Positions 1 through 9,969 of a DNA stretch of 64,000 nt are shown here, one piece after another. Position 1 is the stretch's first letter, and every line of letters begins with the position of its first letter. Source of the stretch: Brumimicrobium aurantiacum (GTDB lineage: Bacteria; Bacteroidota; Bacteroidia; Flavobacteriales_D; Crocinitomicaceae); NCBI RefSeq assembly GCF_003402975.1, contig NZ_QURB01000006.1:124001-188000 (forward strand), read 5' to 3'. The notes under the pieces are model-generated. The model searched no databases and had not been told where the DNA came from. It saw only the letters and a list, made by a program, of their open reading frames with translations. A program made the position numbers and the translations under genes.

Positions 1-519
1 CATAACATAAACTATACATCATCTCAATCAAGTTCTAATCCAGAGCAATTGGAAGATGATTATGAGCAGAGCTTGAAAGATGAAATAAGACGCCGTAGAG
101 AAGAAAAAAATGGCAAAAAATCACCTACTACAGAACAAAGCTCAGAACAACAAAACAAACAAAATTCAAAATCCTCAGAGGATAAAAGTAATAAGCAAAC
201 CAGTGGTGAAGCGATTGCAGGAAAAACAATGGTTTCTTATTCTTTACACGATCGTCATCCATTGAATCATAATGATTGGTATGTAAGAAATCCTGGTTAT
301 ACATGTGGAAATGTTAATGGAGTTGTTCGAGTGAAGATCACTGTAGATGTAGGAGGAAATGTTACAGATGCTGAAGTCGATGAATCAAAAAGTCAGAATG
401 CAACAGCGTGTATGTTAGAAAAAGCCAAAGAATATGCAATGAAATCTAGGTTTAATTATGCTGGTGAAGCTCCTCGAAAACAAGAGGGAACTATAACCTA
501 TAGATTTGTATTTAGATAA
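1..519 (+). CDS. TonB C-terminal-like (energy transducer) protein, 5' end outside window
   Basis: The frame is open from base 1 to the TAA at 517-519, so the gene begins upstream of the window; a TTG at 49 is probably internal. The visible part starts with a charged, Gln/Ser/Lys-rich linker (typical of the periplasm-spanning segment of TonB-like proteins), then a compact C-terminal domain of about 95 residues. That domain carries RHPLNHNDWYVRNPGYTCG and GVVRVKITVDVGGNVTDAEV and ends EGTITYRFVF, the pattern of Bacteroidota TonB-C-domain 'energy transducer' proteins. Such proteins couple the inner-membrane proton motive force to outer-membrane transport, but the partner cannot be told from here. 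The next gene starts 9 nt downstream. Confidence 0.75.
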   Translation, partial: HNINYTSSQSSSNPEQLEDDYEQSLKDEIRRRREEKNGKKSPTTEQSSEQQNKQNSKSSEDKSNKQTSGEAIAGKTMVSYSLHDRHPLNHNDWYVRNPGYTCGNVNGVVRVKITVDVGGNVTDAEVDESKSQNATACMLEKAKEYAMKSRFNYAGEAPRKQEGTITYRFVFR

Positions 520-528
520 TTGTACCCA

Positions 529-1785
529 ATGAAAAATCAAATAATAACAGGATTCAATAATATCGTCAAATCGAGAAGTATAGGAATCTATTTAATGGCC
601 TTTGTTATTCCTTTTCTTTCAGATATGTTGGGGATTTGTATAGCTGTTATTATAGTAGAGCAATTGATTAGAAATCCGAAAATCGATAAAAACCATTTTC
701 TTGCTCAACTTAGTTTTAAGAATCCAGGAATATGGCTCTTACTCTTTTACTTAATGCATGTTGTTGGATTGTGGCAAACTGAAAATATGGGCTTTGCAAA
801 TCTTGATTTGGGGATGAAAGCAACATTAGGTATTTTACCTGTTTTCTATCTATTTTATAAAGCTAAAATTGATTGGAATTATTTTATACATTGCTTTATA
901 ATCGGGGCATTAATCTCTTTTTTCATCAACTTGATTCTTTCCTTATATTCATATATTTTAGGTGATCGATTCATTTATCTTTTTACAAATGAGAATCTTT
1001 CTCACTTTATGCATCGTGGATATTGGGCTGTTTACCTTTCGATAGCCTATTTTTTCTTATTGAAAATTCTTAAGTCTGGTGTTGAAGAAAAATATCTTAA
1101 AAAATATATCATCGCTTCTGTGTTGATTGCTCTGGCTATTGTTTTGTCAGGGTCAAAAGTTGGAATGATTTTCGTTTTTGTGTTGACCCTTTGGGGAAGC
1201 TCCATTTTGATGAAGACCTTTGATAGAAAGAAAACGATTAAAACTATTTCAATTTTAGTGCTTTCAGTATTTCTTGTACTCCAATTATTTGTTCCTCGTA
1301 TATTCGATAGGGTTTCTGATTCTTTTAAAACAGTATTGCAACCCATAGAAAATTATGATGTTAATAATCCAAGTAGTACTGCAGCTAGAATTATGGTTTG
1401 GGACTCATCTATTGACCTAATCAAAGAAAGGTTTTGGCTTGGGTTTGGTACAGGAGACGTTAAGGATCAATTGATTCAAAAGAATTACGATAATGGATAT
1501 ATTGCAGTTGCAGACAAAAAACTCAATAGCCATAATCAATTTTTTAATTCGCATATTGCTTTAGGGGTTTTGGGAAGTTTGTTCTTATTGTTGACCCTGC
1601 TCACTAGTTTTATCAAAAAAGCAGAAGATCCTTTTTGGAGTTGGAGATGTGGAATAATTTTGATGTTGTTTTTTGCTTTATTACCAGAATCAATGTTGGA
1701 AACACAAGCAGGAATAATACCTTATGCCTTTTTACTTAGTATCTTACCATCATTTAAAGCTGTAGATTATACCTCCAAATTATAA
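529..1785 (+). CDS. O-antigen ligase / Wzy-like polymerase membrane protein
   Basis: A 418-residue protein dominated by about ten hydrophobic segments, with one larger hydrophilic loop in the C-terminal half (about residues 270-335). That loop ends in NSHNQFFNSHIALGVLGSL, which resembles the His-Asn...Gly signature of the Wzy_C / O-antigen ligase family. Members act in the inner membrane, joining or polymerising undecaprenyl-linked glycans. An in-frame TTG lies at 520, directly after the upstream stop, but the ATG at 529 gives a cleaner N-terminus. Other glycan genes are scattered through the window (14109-15503, 50430-51578), but none is adjacent, so the substrate is unknown. Confidence 0.8.
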   Translation: MKNQIITGFNNIVKSRSIGIYLMAFVIPFLSDMLGICIAVIIVEQLIRNPKIDKNHFLAQLSFKNPGIWLLLFYLMHVVGLWQTENMGFANLDLGMKATLGILPVFYLFYKAKIDWNYFIHCFIIGALISFFINLILSLYSYILGDRFIYLFTNENLSHFMHRGYWAVYLSIAYFFLLKILKSGVEEKYLKKYIIASVLIALAIVLSGSKVGMIFVFVLTLWGSSILMKTFDRKKTIKTISILVLSVFLVLQLFVPRIFDRVSDSFKTVLQPIENYDVNNPSSTAARIMVWDSSIDLIKERFWLGFGTGDVKDQLIQKNYDNGYIAVADKKLNSHNQFFNSHIALGVLGSLFLLLTLLTSFIKKAEDPFWSWRCGIILMLFFALLPESMLETQAGIIPYAFLLSILPSFKAVDYTSKL

Positions 1786-1906
1786 TTACAACTCTTTAGT
1801 TTAGTCGATATTTTTCTTTTAATAGATTTAATAAATATGAGCTTTTAACACAAATATAGCTTGGGTTACATCATATTATTTTATCTTTAGTAATTCAAAT
1901 TAATTC

Positions 1907-3364
1907 ATGAAAGCACTCAAAGGAATACTCATTGGAATTGTGGTAATAGCTGTTTTGCTATTTGCAGGACTGTATGCGTTAGAGTCTTATATTGAAAAAC
2001 AAATTTCGAAAGAAGAGTCAGTTGAGTATGATGAATTTGAATTGAATTATAAAGGCGATATTCAATTCAAAGGTTTAAGATTCACAAATGATAGGCTAAG
2101 TGTAAAAGTTAAGGATATTCAACTTACTTTTGGCTTATCTAAAATTTTATTCTCAGACACGATTTTAATTACGAATGCAGATTTGAATGACGTTCATGTT
2201 GATTTGATTAAAGCTGATTCAACAAAATCAAAAAAGCACTACTCCAAGAAAAAGAAAGATAGAAAGCCATTCGCATTAGAAGATTTAAGTGTGAGTAATC
2301 TTGATTTTTATGCTTTGAAGGAAGATTCCCTTGGGAAAATAGATACAATGACGTATGTGAATGGAGTAACATTGAACGCGCATTTTGATGATTTAAAGGA
2401 TATTCAGTTGAGTAATCTTAAGGATTTGAAAGTTGATTACTTAAGACATAACGCAGGAGTATTACACGATATTGGATGTAGTGGATTAACGTATGGAGAT
2501 CAACAGTTAAAATTGAATACCTTTAAGGTGTTTACACGTTATTCTAAAGAAGATTACATCAATTATATTCCAGAACAAAAGGAACACGTTCAATTGGTTG
2601 CACATGCTTTGTCCTTGGATAGTTTAACCTTGGACATCAATCAAAATAAATTAAATCAAATAGCAGTAAATGAAATACAAATTGACTCTTTTGATTTGGA
2701 CGTTTATAGAGATAAAACCATTCCACAAACTACTCAAATTAAACCCACTTATGGTCAAATATTTCAAAATTTAGGATTTAAAATCGATGGAAATTTATTG
2801 AAGGTTGATCATTCAAGTATTTCCTATGCTATGAAAGGGGAAGATGGAAAAATTAGTCAAATAGAATTGAAAAATGTTCATGCTAACGTTAAACACATCA
2901 ATAATAAGCCTGAATTGGAACAAAATATTTTATTAATTGGTGGTTTTTCTCTTGGTGAAACATCTGATGTAAATGTGGATATTTCTTATAATCAATACGC
3001 CAAAGTTGAAACTTTTCAATTAAATGTTCATGCTCAAAATATTGAAACAAGTTCATTAAATAGTATGTTGAAACCTGCGGTAAACGTGGAATTAACAGGT
3101 TTTATCACTGAATTAAAGTCTCACATGGTTTCGAAAGGAGATGCGGATGGAAGCTTTATGCTTAAATCCCAAGATGTAGCTTTAGATGTATATAATAAAA
3201 AAGGAAAAGAAAGAAAGGTCGTTTCATTTCTTGCCAGTAAATTATTGAATCCACCAATAGAAAAACATAGTGAGGTTGTTGGTTTTGAAAGAGATCCAAC
3301 AAGATCAATGTGGAGGTATTCTTGGTATTTTATCCTTGAAGGCCTTAAAAACACAATTTTGTAA
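1907..3364 (+). CDS. AsmA-like membrane-anchored protein, function unknown
   Basis: A 485-residue protein with a single N-terminal membrane anchor (about residues 5-25), followed by a long, beta-rich extracytoplasmic region. This region shows the alternating 'LNDVHVDLIKADS...ALEDLSVSNLDFYAL' style of AsmA/DUF748-like proteins. A lysine-rich patch (about residues 105-120) interrupts it. AsmA-like proteins are linked to lipid transport or outer-membrane homeostasis, but no specific function can be assigned. The next gene (SanA-like) begins about 13 nt after its stop, suggesting co-transcription. Confidence 0.6.
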   Translation: MKALKGILIGIVVIAVLLFAGLYALESYIEKQISKEESVEYDEFELNYKGDIQFKGLRFTNDRLSVKVKDIQLTFGLSKILFSDTILITNADLNDVHVDLIKADSTKSKKHYSKKKKDRKPFALEDLSVSNLDFYALKEDSLGKIDTMTYVNGVTLNAHFDDLKDIQLSNLKDLKVDYLRHNAGVLHDIGCSGLTYGDQQLKLNTFKVFTRYSKEDYINYIPEQKEHVQLVAHALSLDSLTLDINQNKLNQIAVNEIQIDSFDLDVYRDKTIPQTTQIKPTYGQIFQNLGFKIDGNLLKVDHSSISYAMKGEDGKISQIELKNVHANVKHINNKPELEQNILLIGGFSLGETSDVNVDISYNQYAKVETFQLNVHAQNIETSSLNSMLKPAVNVELTGFITELKSHMVSKGDADGSFMLKSQDVALDVYNKKGKERKVVSFLASKLLNPPIEKHSEVVGFERDPTRSMWRYSWYFILEGLKNTIL

Positions 3365-3377
3365 TATTTTAAAAGAA

Positions 3378-4046
3378 TTGAGAACGAAGAATAGAAATAT
3401 ATTTAAAAGAAAAGGACGGTTAATTTTAATCGTCATTTTTGCTAGCTTACTTTTTGCTGGACTATTTGGTTATTTTTCGAATGTTATCGTTGAAAATTCA
3501 GCAGAAAACAAAACTTTCGATGATGTAAATAAAATAAGTCAAAATAGAGTAGGGGTAGTGTTGGGAACTGCAAAATATCGTGCTGCAGGTGGAATTAACT
3601 TATACTTTAAATTTAGGATTGATGCTGCTGTACAATTATATAAAAATGGGAAAATCGATTTTATATTAGTAAGTGGAGACAACAGCACAAAATATTATAA
3701 TGAACCTGCATCTTTTAAAGAAGAGCTGATTAAAAACGGAGTTCCTGCAGCTAAAATATTTCTTGATTATGCAGGGTTTCGCACTTTAGATTCTGTTGTT
3801 CGCGCATTAAAGGTATTTGGTCAAAATAAAATAACCATCATTTCTCAAAAATTTCATAATGAAAGAGCGATTTATTTGGCCAGTAAAAATGGAATTAACG
3901 CTATTGGATTCAATGCTAAAGATGTTGGTCATAATTATGGTTTAAAAACTAAGATTAGAGAATACTTCGCCCGAAGTAAAGCAATTTTAGATGTGGTTTT
4001 TGGTGTTGAACCAAAATTTTTAGGTGAACCTATCAGGATCCATTAA
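3378..4046 (+). CDS. sanA: SanA/YdcF-like DUF218 envelope protein
   Basis: Recognised from the SanA-type core: GVVLGTAKYRAAGGINLYF, then FILVSGDNS, EELIKNGVP and DYAGFRTLDSVVRA. One transmembrane segment lies near the N-terminus (LILIVIFASLLFAGLFGYF). SanA homologues affect envelope permeability (vancomycin exclusion in enterobacteria); the biochemical activity is uncertain. The start is a choice. A GTG at 3270 would overlap the upstream gene by 95 nt and add a non-hydrophobic leader. The TTG at 3378 places the membrane segment near the N-terminus and gives 222 residues, close to the family's usual size. Confidence 0.8.
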   Translation: MRTKNRNIFKRKGRLILIVIFASLLFAGLFGYFSNVIVENSAENKTFDDVNKISQNRVGVVLGTAKYRAAGGINLYFKFRIDAAVQLYKNGKIDFILVSGDNSTKYYNEPASFKEELIKNGVPAAKIFLDYAGFRTLDSVVRALKVFGQNKITIISQKFHNERAIYLASKNGINAIGFNAKDVGHNYGLKTKIREYFARSKAILDVVFGVEPKFLGEPIRIH

Positions 4047-4388
4047 TCAAAGTCATTTTCAGACAATTTTCTTTTTTACTTATTTCAATAATAGAGTTTG
4101 CAGCTGCATGTGGTGTTAATGTAAATGATTGGCTTTATTTCCAAGTCTATGGATAAAGGAATATTGAATGTAATTGCGGTGAAAAAAGTCTATAAAAACG
4201 TAAGAGGGAACTGGACGAGCGTCCTAATTCCCTCTTACTAATCAACCTAACCTAACCACCTAAATCGATGTAAAAGTAGTTCAAAGGTTCGTTATATCAA
4301 AATTATTTTGAGAAAAAGGTGTTAAAATTTCTAATAATTAGATTAAACCTTAATAATTTTAGATGAATATATTGTTAAGTAGTATAAA
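4047..4388. other. Convergent intergenic region, mostly empty
   Basis: 342 bases between the SanA-like gene (+) and wbqC (-). It holds one strong inverted repeat (4201-4237, listed separately) and otherwise AT-rich sequence. A short open stretch ending at 4156 has no start codon and is not called. Confidence 0.6.
4201..4237. terminator. Bidirectional hairpin between convergent genes
   Basis: TAAGAGGGAA (4201-4210) pairs perfectly with TTCCCTCTTA (4228-4237). Inside the loop a second short stem GGAC/GTCC can form. It sits between two convergent genes, so it could end transcripts from both sides. There is no long T run, so its termination strength is uncertain. Confidence 0.55.
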
Positions 4389-4985
4389 TTACCGTGGTAA
4401 AATATAGTTTCTTGCCAAAGGACCTTCATTCATGAGTAAATCTAAAATTGAAAGATTCGGAAAAAACGGGTATTTATCTGAAAATACTTGGATGTATTCT
4501 TTTTGTTCAATGGCAAACTTTTTATGGTCCAATGCAATTCTGTAATCTTCCTCATCTTTTGGAATGATATATTCTTCAGAGTAACTAACTTCAATATCTA
4601 AATCTAACCACGAAAAGAGTTGTTCCATGATGTACCGATTGAATTTATAAAGTAATTCTTCTTCGTGAAATATCAATGCTTTTATTTGTGGACCGTAGTA
4701 AAAGAAATAGGGGGCATGTTGGTAACTACTTTGAATTGCCTTCCAATGGTCTTTTCTCCAATTTGTTTCGTTGCTGATTTTTACATCTTTCACAGGAGTT
4801 TTACTTCCGTTAGGACGAATGACAGGCACGCTAAGATACATCGGACCATTACTTTCAAGTATTTGAGTACGATTTCTCCAAGTCTGTTTTTTGTAATGTT
4901 CGTGGAGATCAATTACAATTTTACTTCCTTTTACAATTGATTGAAAATATGGAATGCTCCCAAAGTAATTTGTCGAATAGATCAT
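4389..4985 (-). CDS. wbqC: WbqC-family protein
   Basis: 198 residues matching the WbqC-like family: N-terminal STNYFGSIPYFQSIV, central QTWRNRTQI and ISNETNWRKDHWKAIQSSY, and PYFFYYGPQI. The family occurs in glycan clusters and, in Bacteroidota, next to lepB; its activity is not established (sugar-modifying enzyme is the usual guess). The start ATG at 4985 overlaps the lepB stop by one base (TAATG), implying translational coupling at the end of the parA-to-wbqC operon. Confidence 0.85.
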   Translation of the reverse strand: MIYSTNYFGSIPYFQSIVKGSKIVIDLHEHYKKQTWRNRTQILESNGPMYLSVPVIRPNGSKTPVKDVKISNETNWRKDHWKAIQSSYQHAPYFFYYGPQIKALIFHEEELLYKFNRYIMEQLFSWLDLDIEVSYSEEYIIPKDEEDYRIALDHKKFAIEQKEYIQVFSDKYPFFPNLSILDLLMNEGPLARNYILPR

Positions 4986-6886
4986 TATTTAATTTTCGTA
5001 AATAATCTTTCAGTTCTTACACCACCATTAGGATCGCTAGAATACCAAACCATTGATGCTCTACCTACAATGTGATCTTCAGGCACGAATCCCCAAACCC
5101 TAGAGTCTGCAGAGTTGTATCGATTGTCTCCCATCATCCAATAGTAATCTAGCTCAAAAGTATAGTCTGTAGCTTCCTTTCCATCAATGAAGTATTCACC
5201 ATCTTTTTCTTCAAATGTGTGCAATTCGTAGGCCGTAATCACACGTTCATACCAAGCCACATTATGTGCATTCAATTCAATTGTTTCTCCTTTTTTTGGT
5301 ACCCAAAATGATTCAAAGTTTGAAACAGTATTACTATGTGCCAAAGATTTTGGATAATAATTTAAATTATTGATTTTCTGTGAAGCAGTTTGTTCTGCCA
5401 CGTTTTGACGCTTTGGGTTGATCAACTCAAACTGTGCATCTGGATAGTTTTCTTTCAATGCTTCCAATTCAGTCGCAGTCAAGTTCATAATTCTTCCGTT
5501 GTTGTAATAATCACGGTCAATTTCTAAACCATATTTAGATTTCATGACTCGCGGAGAAGGTATTGTTATGTTTGAAACTTGATACTGTAAGTTTTGATGT
5601 TCAAAAATTGGTGCTTTTTCACCGTTAACATATACTTGCGCATCTTCAATTCTCAGTGAATCTCCTGGAATACCAATACATCTTTTGATATAGTTTTCCC
5701 TTTTGTCAACAGGACGGTAAACAACACCATAATGATTAATCATTCTTCCTTCACTTCCGGAAAAAGTTCTTTTATTTACAGCAATTTCATGTCTGGCTTT
5801 ATCCTTCCATTCCTCAATGTTATCGATATAGTCTTGATAAATTCCATCAATGATTTTTGATAAGTTTTTATCTAGTTTCTGGGCCTCAATTTGCATTGCA
5901 CTATCTAAGGCTTCACCTTGATATATCTTTGATAAATCTTGTCTGCGTTTTTGTAATAATGCGTTACTGTTTGGAATTTTACTTTTGTCAATCGATTCCT
6001 CAAATAGTCTCTTAGCTTCGTTATTTACAATACCATGATAGTCATGTCCCATTAAACCGTTTGGCATTCTTGGGTCATAAACTGCAGTGTCACCTGAAGG
6101 GTAATTGAAAACCACAACGTCATAATTATTGATATTATCCCATCCAGGAAGTCTTGTGTATTCTAGTTTTTCAAGAGTTGTGTAAGACTTTACATTAATC
6201 CATGGAATTGTGTTGTGAACCAAAGGAAACGATAATGGAGTAACAGGAACTTTTGATCCATAGGCCATTTTATTTACAACTAAGAAATCACCAACCAATA
6301 ATGTTTTCTCCATCGAACCGGTCGGAATCTGAAATGGTTCGAAAACATAAGTTCTAATCGCGCTTGCAGCAACTAATGCAAATAAAATACTGTCTCCCCA
6401 TTCTTTAATAACTGTCTTTTTCCCTTTCTTCTTTTTTTGCATAAAACTTAAAGCATATGCAACAACATGTCCAATTATTGGAAGGGTTAAGAAGAGTACA
6501 AGATGATCTCCATTTTTACGTCGTTCAATATCTTTTTGGTTTTCCCAATCTGTAGTATAATTGGGTTGAACTGTTTCATCATTGGCGATTTTAGCCATGA
6601 TTAAAAATGGGAAGAATATTCCCTGTAGCGTGTCTGTTAATGAGAAAAATCCATGTTTTCTGATATAACTAACATTAAATACCATCCACATGATAATATG
6701 GATCCCAGGGATTACCATTAAAAAGGCCCACCATGCTGGTTGACCTGCAATTTTTGATGCAATTGCATAATTATATCCAGGAATAAATGCTTCCCAAGAT
6801 TTATGTCCTGATTTTTGGAAACTTTTTGGCCATAAAGCCAATATTGGATAGATGATAAAAAATAGATAAAAGTATAAAGCAGACAT
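4985..6886 (-). CDS. lepB: Signal peptidase I, long form with N-terminal membrane domain
   Basis: Cleaves signal peptides of exported proteins at the periplasmic face of the inner membrane. The S26 catalytic Ser is in PTGSMEKTL (about Ser191) and the general-base Lys in [11 protein letters not shown] (about Lys401). The closing box [11 protein letters not shown] is near residue 595. At 633 residues it is much longer than E. coli LepB (324). The first ~110 residues form an extra membrane domain (DUF5684-like, with [10 protein letters not shown]), and a ~190-residue insertion separates the Ser and Lys boxes. Long LepB is usual in Bacteroidota. It lies 13 nt after dapB. Confidence 0.95.
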   Translation of the reverse strand: MSALYFYLFFIIYPILALWPKSFQKSGHKSWEAFIPGYNYAIASKIAGQPAWWAFLMVIPGIHIIMWMVFNVSYIRKHGFFSLTDTLQGIFFPFLIMAKIANDETVQPNYTTDWENQKDIERRKNGDHLVLFLTLPIIGHVVAYALSFMQKKKKGKKTVIKEWGDSILFALVAASAIRTYVFEPFQIPTGSMEKTLLVGDFLVVNKMAYGSKVPVTPLSFPLVHNTIPWINVKSYTTLEKLEYTRLPGWDNINNYDVVVFNYPSGDTAVYDPRMPNGLMGHDYHGIVNNEAKRLFEESIDKSKIPNSNALLQKRRQDLSKIYQGEALDSAMQIEAQKLDKNLSKIIDGIYQDYIDNIEEWKDKARHEIAVNKRTFSGSEGRMINHYGVVYRPVDKRENYIKRCIGIPGDSLRIEDAQVYVNGEKAPIFEHQNLQYQVSNITIPSPRVMKSKYGLEIDRDYYNNGRIMNLTATELEALKENYPDAQFELINPKRQNVAEQTASQKINNLNYYPKSLAHSNTVSNFESFWVPKKGETIELNAHNVAWYERVITAYELHTFEEKDGEYFIDGKEATDYTFELDYYWMMGDNRYNSADSRVWGFVPEDHIVGRASMVWYSSDPNGGVRTERLFTKIK

Positions 6887-6899
6887 GTGTTTTTATTTT

Positions 6900-7625
6900 T
6901 TAAGAAAGTGCTAAAACGTCTTTCATTGTAAATATTCCTTTTTTATTTTGAATCCATTCAGCGGAAATCACTGCTCCTAAGGCAAATCCTTCACGGTTGT
7001 GAGCTTCATGCGTAATGGAAATAGTGTCAATTTTTGATTGGTACGAAATTGTATGGGTTCCTTTAACATCATGCTCTCTAACGGCTTCAATCTTTAATTT
7101 ATTGCCACTTTTTGATTTTTTATCATTTTGTGGACAATACCAATCATTGAATTGAGTGTGGTTCTGAAGAAGATCAGTGGCCAATGAGATCGCCGTACCA
7201 CTTGGAGCATCTAATTTCTCTGTATGGTGAATTTCTGTCATTTCTGGAGTATATTCTTTGTATGGCTCCATTAATTTAGCGAGTTGTTCATTTAATTTGA
7301 AAAATAAATTAACACCTACACTAAAGTTTGATGCATGAACCATTGCTCCGTCTTCAGTATCAATTCGATGCTTAACTTCATCATATGATTCATTCCAACC
7401 TGTAGTTCCAATAATACTTGGAATCTTGTGAGTTATTAGAAAATTGATGTTATCTAAAACAGAATCAGGTGTTGAGAAATCAATTGCAGCATCTACATTT
7501 TTTACCATTTCTGAAGAAAGTGGATTGTCTTTTGTTGCCTTTCCAATTACTTCATGACCACGAGAAACTAAAATTTTTTCAATTTCTTTTCCCATCTTTC
7601 CGTAACCCACCAATACGATTTTCAT
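6900..7625 (-). CDS. dapB: 4-hydroxy-tetrahydrodipicolinate reductase
   Basis: Catalyses the NAD(P)H-dependent second step of the diaminopimelate/lysine pathway. The dinucleotide-binding loop is at the N-terminus (VGYGKMGKEI). The active-site motif EIHHTEKLDAPSGTA, with the catalytic His and Lys, lies near residue 130. Length 241 is typical of the Bacteroidota form. The dapB-lepB pairing is conserved in this phylum. The gene sits in the (-) operon, 55 nt after the DUF5683 gene. Confidence 0.96.
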   Translation of the reverse strand: MKIVLVGYGKMGKEIEKILVSRGHEVIGKATKDNPLSSEMVKNVDAAIDFSTPDSVLDNINFLITHKIPSIIGTTGWNESYDEVKHRIDTEDGAMVHASNFSVGVNLFFKLNEQLAKLMEPYKEYTPEMTEIHHTEKLDAPSGTAISLATDLLQNHTQFNDWYCPQNDKKSKSGNKLKIEAVREHDVKGTHTISYQSKIDTISITHEAHNREGFALGAVISAEWIQNKKGIFTMKDVLALS

Positions 7626-7680
7626 ATACTTGTTTTTAGAGTGCTACAAATTTAAAATAATCACTGATTCTTTCGTTTTT

Positions 7681-8262
7681 TTAGCGAAAATTAAGGTTAA
7701 AAGAGAGTCCTGGAGTACGAAAACCTTGCAACGAAGGTCTTATGTTTAAAGATAGGTCTTTTGATATATCAAAATTGACAAAATGTGCTTCAACATGGGC
7801 GTCTAAAATGTTTAGTCCATAGACAGCGATAAACGCAAAAATCATTAAATCTCTTGACCTTCTAGCATCTTCAAATAAAGTCAAGATTCCTTGATCATCA
7901 TACGAAGCGTATGCCTCAAGATTAGGTGATTCATTTTCAGATCTGTATAAATACTCTTCTTTTAAATCTTTTTGTAAAGCGTGATTTTGTAAAAATTTAT
8001 ATCCTGTATATCCAAGTCCAGCATAGATAATAGGAATTTTCCAAAAAGCCTTTTTCTTTCCTTTAGGCATGGCCAAATGATTGTAAATTTGACCTCCACC
8101 GGGTATTAAAGAATATAACGCCGCTTTTTTAGGAGAATGTAAGGTGTCCTTTTCTTCCTCAAAAACCTGAGTAGAATCAAGCGGATAGGAGTTTGTGTCA
8201 ATTTCCTCTTGTGCGGAAGAAACAAATGAAATACAAAGAAAAAGGACTATTGTGAAACGCAT
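7681..8262 (-). CDS. DUF5683 domain membrane protein
   Basis: 193 residues with an N-terminal signal peptide (FTIVLFLCISFVSSAQ). It carries the DUF5683 signature KAALYSLIPGGGQIYN, followed by a segment with membrane-like helices and a C-terminal beta-like stretch ending in Phe-Arg. Its function is unknown. The placement between parB and dapB is conserved in Flavobacteriales. It lies 5 nt downstream of parB and is probably co-translated with it. Confidence 0.8.
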   Translation of the reverse strand: MRFTIVLFLCISFVSSAQEEIDTNSYPLDSTQVFEEEKDTLHSPKKAALYSLIPGGGQIYNHLAMPKGKKKAFWKIPIIYAGLGYTGYKFLQNHALQKDLKEEYLYRSENESPNLEAYASYDDQGILTLFEDARRSRDLMIFAFIAVYGLNILDAHVEAHFVNFDISKDLSLNIRPSLQGFRTPGLSFNLNFR

Positions 8263-8267
8263 TTTTA

Positions 8268-9167
8268 TTATTCGTTCAAGATTTCAATAATACGATTCAA
8301 GTCTACCTCAGAGTTAAAGTTGATGATTAACTTACCATTTCCTGTAGGTTGCTTTTTTATTTGAACCTTTGCAGCTACTCTATCAGAAAACTCCTGAGTA
8401 AAGTCAACTTGACGGTTGGTTACAACTGGTTTTGCTTCTTTCTTTTTAGGCTCTTCAGTTTTGTTTTTATCCTCACGTAAAATGTTTTCTAAATCTCGAA
8501 CTGAAAGTTTCTCTTCAATTACCCTTTCAAAAAGGTTTAATTGTTTTGATTCATCTTCAATACCAACTAATGCCCTTGCGTGTCCCATCGAGATTTCATT
8601 TTCACGAACAGACAATTGAATTTTTGCAGGCAACTTCAATAAACGCAAATGATTGGTAATTGATGTTCTACTTTTTGAAATTTGCTGCGCTAGTTTTTCC
8701 TGTGTTAAATTACATTCTTCAATTAAACGGTGGTAAGACAAAGCAACTTCTATGGCGTTTAAGTCTTGACGTTGAATGTTTTCAACCAATGCCATTTCCA
8801 ACATTGTTTGGTCATTGGCCACACGAATATATGCTGGAATTTCTTTTAATCCTGCCAATTGAGAAGCTTTAAATCTACGCTCACCAGAAATTAATTGGTA
8901 ATTGCTTCTGCCTAATTTTCTAACCGTAATTGGCTGAATAATTCCATGAGTAGCAATAGATTCCTTCAATTCATTCAGTGCTGTTTCCTCAAAATGTGTT
9001 CTCGGATTGAATGGGTTCGCTTCTATTGAAGAAATAGGTAATAAGGCAACGGACCCCAATACTGAAGAATCTGATAAATCCTCAGAAGTGATGTCAGTTT
9101 TTGAACTTTCTAATAATGCACTTAATCCTTTTCCTAGTGCTGGTCTTTTCTTTGAATTAGAGCTCAT
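8268..9167 (-). CDS. parB: Chromosome partition protein ParB
   Basis: The ParB nuclease/CTPase domain begins at about residue 40 (LLPISSIEANPFNPRTHF). It includes GIIQPITVRK and the GERRFKAS box that binds CTP, followed by the helix-turn-helix region (LTQEKLAQQISKSRTSITNHLRLL) that contacts parS. The C-terminus is a short dimerisation domain after a Lys/Glu-rich linker. The start overlaps parA by 11 nt, as usual for the pair. No parS-like palindrome was found by eye within the window. Confidence 0.96.
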   Translation of the reverse strand: MSSNSKKRPALGKGLSALLESSKTDITSEDLSDSSVLGSVALLPISSIEANPFNPRTHFEETALNELKESIATHGIIQPITVRKLGRSNYQLISGERRFKASQLAGLKEIPAYIRVANDQTMLEMALVENIQRQDLNAIEVALSYHRLIEECNLTQEKLAQQISKSRTSITNHLRLLKLPAKIQLSVRENEISMGHARALVGIEDESKQLNLFERVIEEKLSVRDLENILREDKNKTEEPKKKEAKPVVTNRQVDFTQEFSDRVAAKVQIKKQPTGNGKLIINFNSEVDLNRIIEILNE

Positions 9168-9969
9168 CTTCTAATGAAATTTTATTGTTGTTGTCAGTTA
9201 ATTTAACGGCTTCTTCTTTTTGAATTATCTCTCTTGCAAGATTAAGGTAGTTTACGGCACCTTTACTTGTAGCATCATGCATAATGATCGTAGAACCATG
9301 AGATGGTGCTTCTGCCAAGTTGGTGTTTCGATGAATTACAGTGTCAAATACCAAATCCTGGAAATGTGTTTTTAATTCTTCCACGACATGATTGGCCAAT
9401 CTTAAACGTGTATCATAAAGCGTAATTAAGATTCCTTCAATATCCAATTCTGTGTTCAATCGACCTTGAATAATTTTAATAGTGTTCAATAGTTTTCCTA
9501 ATCCTTCCAAAGAATAGTATTCTGACTGAACAGGAACAATTACTGAATTAGCAGCTGTTAAAGCGTTTACGGTTATTAATCCCAATGATGGAGAACAGTC
9601 AATAAGGATGAAATCATAGCGATCTTTTACTTTGTCAAGCACCTTTTTCATTAGGTGTTCTCGATTGGGCATATTGATCATTTCTAACTCGGCACCTACC
9701 AAATCTATGTGAGATGGAAGAACATCCAAATTAGGGTTTTCAGTTGTTAAAATCACCTCTGAAGGATGCACATCATTAATCAAACAATCATAAATATTAC
9801 GTGTTTGTTTTGGATCAAATCCTACTCCGGATGTTGCGTTTGCTTGTGGATCAGCATCAACAATTAATGTCTTGTATTCTAAAACACCAAAACTACCGCC
9901 TAAATTGACTGCTGTGGTTGTTTTACCAACTCCTCCCTTCTGATTTGCAATGGCAATTATCTTACCCAT
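9157..9969 (-). CDS. parA: Chromosome partition ATPase ParA/Soj
   Basis: Walker-type cytoskeletal ATPase that moves ParB-parS complexes during chromosome segregation. The deviant Walker A is at residues 10-18 (KGGVGKTTT) and Walker A' is LIVDADPQANAT. Walker B is FILIDCSPSLG and the switch region is VPVQSEYYSLEGL. Length 270 is normal. It heads a (-) operon running parA-parB-DUF5683-dapB-lepB-wbqC. Confidence 0.97.
   Translation of the reverse strand: MGKIIAIANQKGGVGKTTTAVNLGGSFGVLEYKTLIVDADPQANATSGVGFDPKQTRNIYDCLINDVHPSEVILTTENPNLDVLPSHIDLVGAELEMINMPNREHLMKKVLDKVKDRYDFILIDCSPSLGLITVNALTAANSVIVPVQSEYYSLEGLGKLLNTIKIIQGRLNTELDIEGILITLYDTRLRLANHVVEELKTHFQDLVFDTVIHRNTNLAEAPSHGSTIIMHDATSKGAVNYLNLAREIIQKEEAVKLTDNNNKISLEDEL

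Noticed and set aside
4070-4156. Open stretch reading EFAAACGVNVNDWLYFQVYG before a TAA
   Set aside because: It has no start codon, continues from another frame of the SanA-like gene, and belongs to no family I recognise; probably chance.
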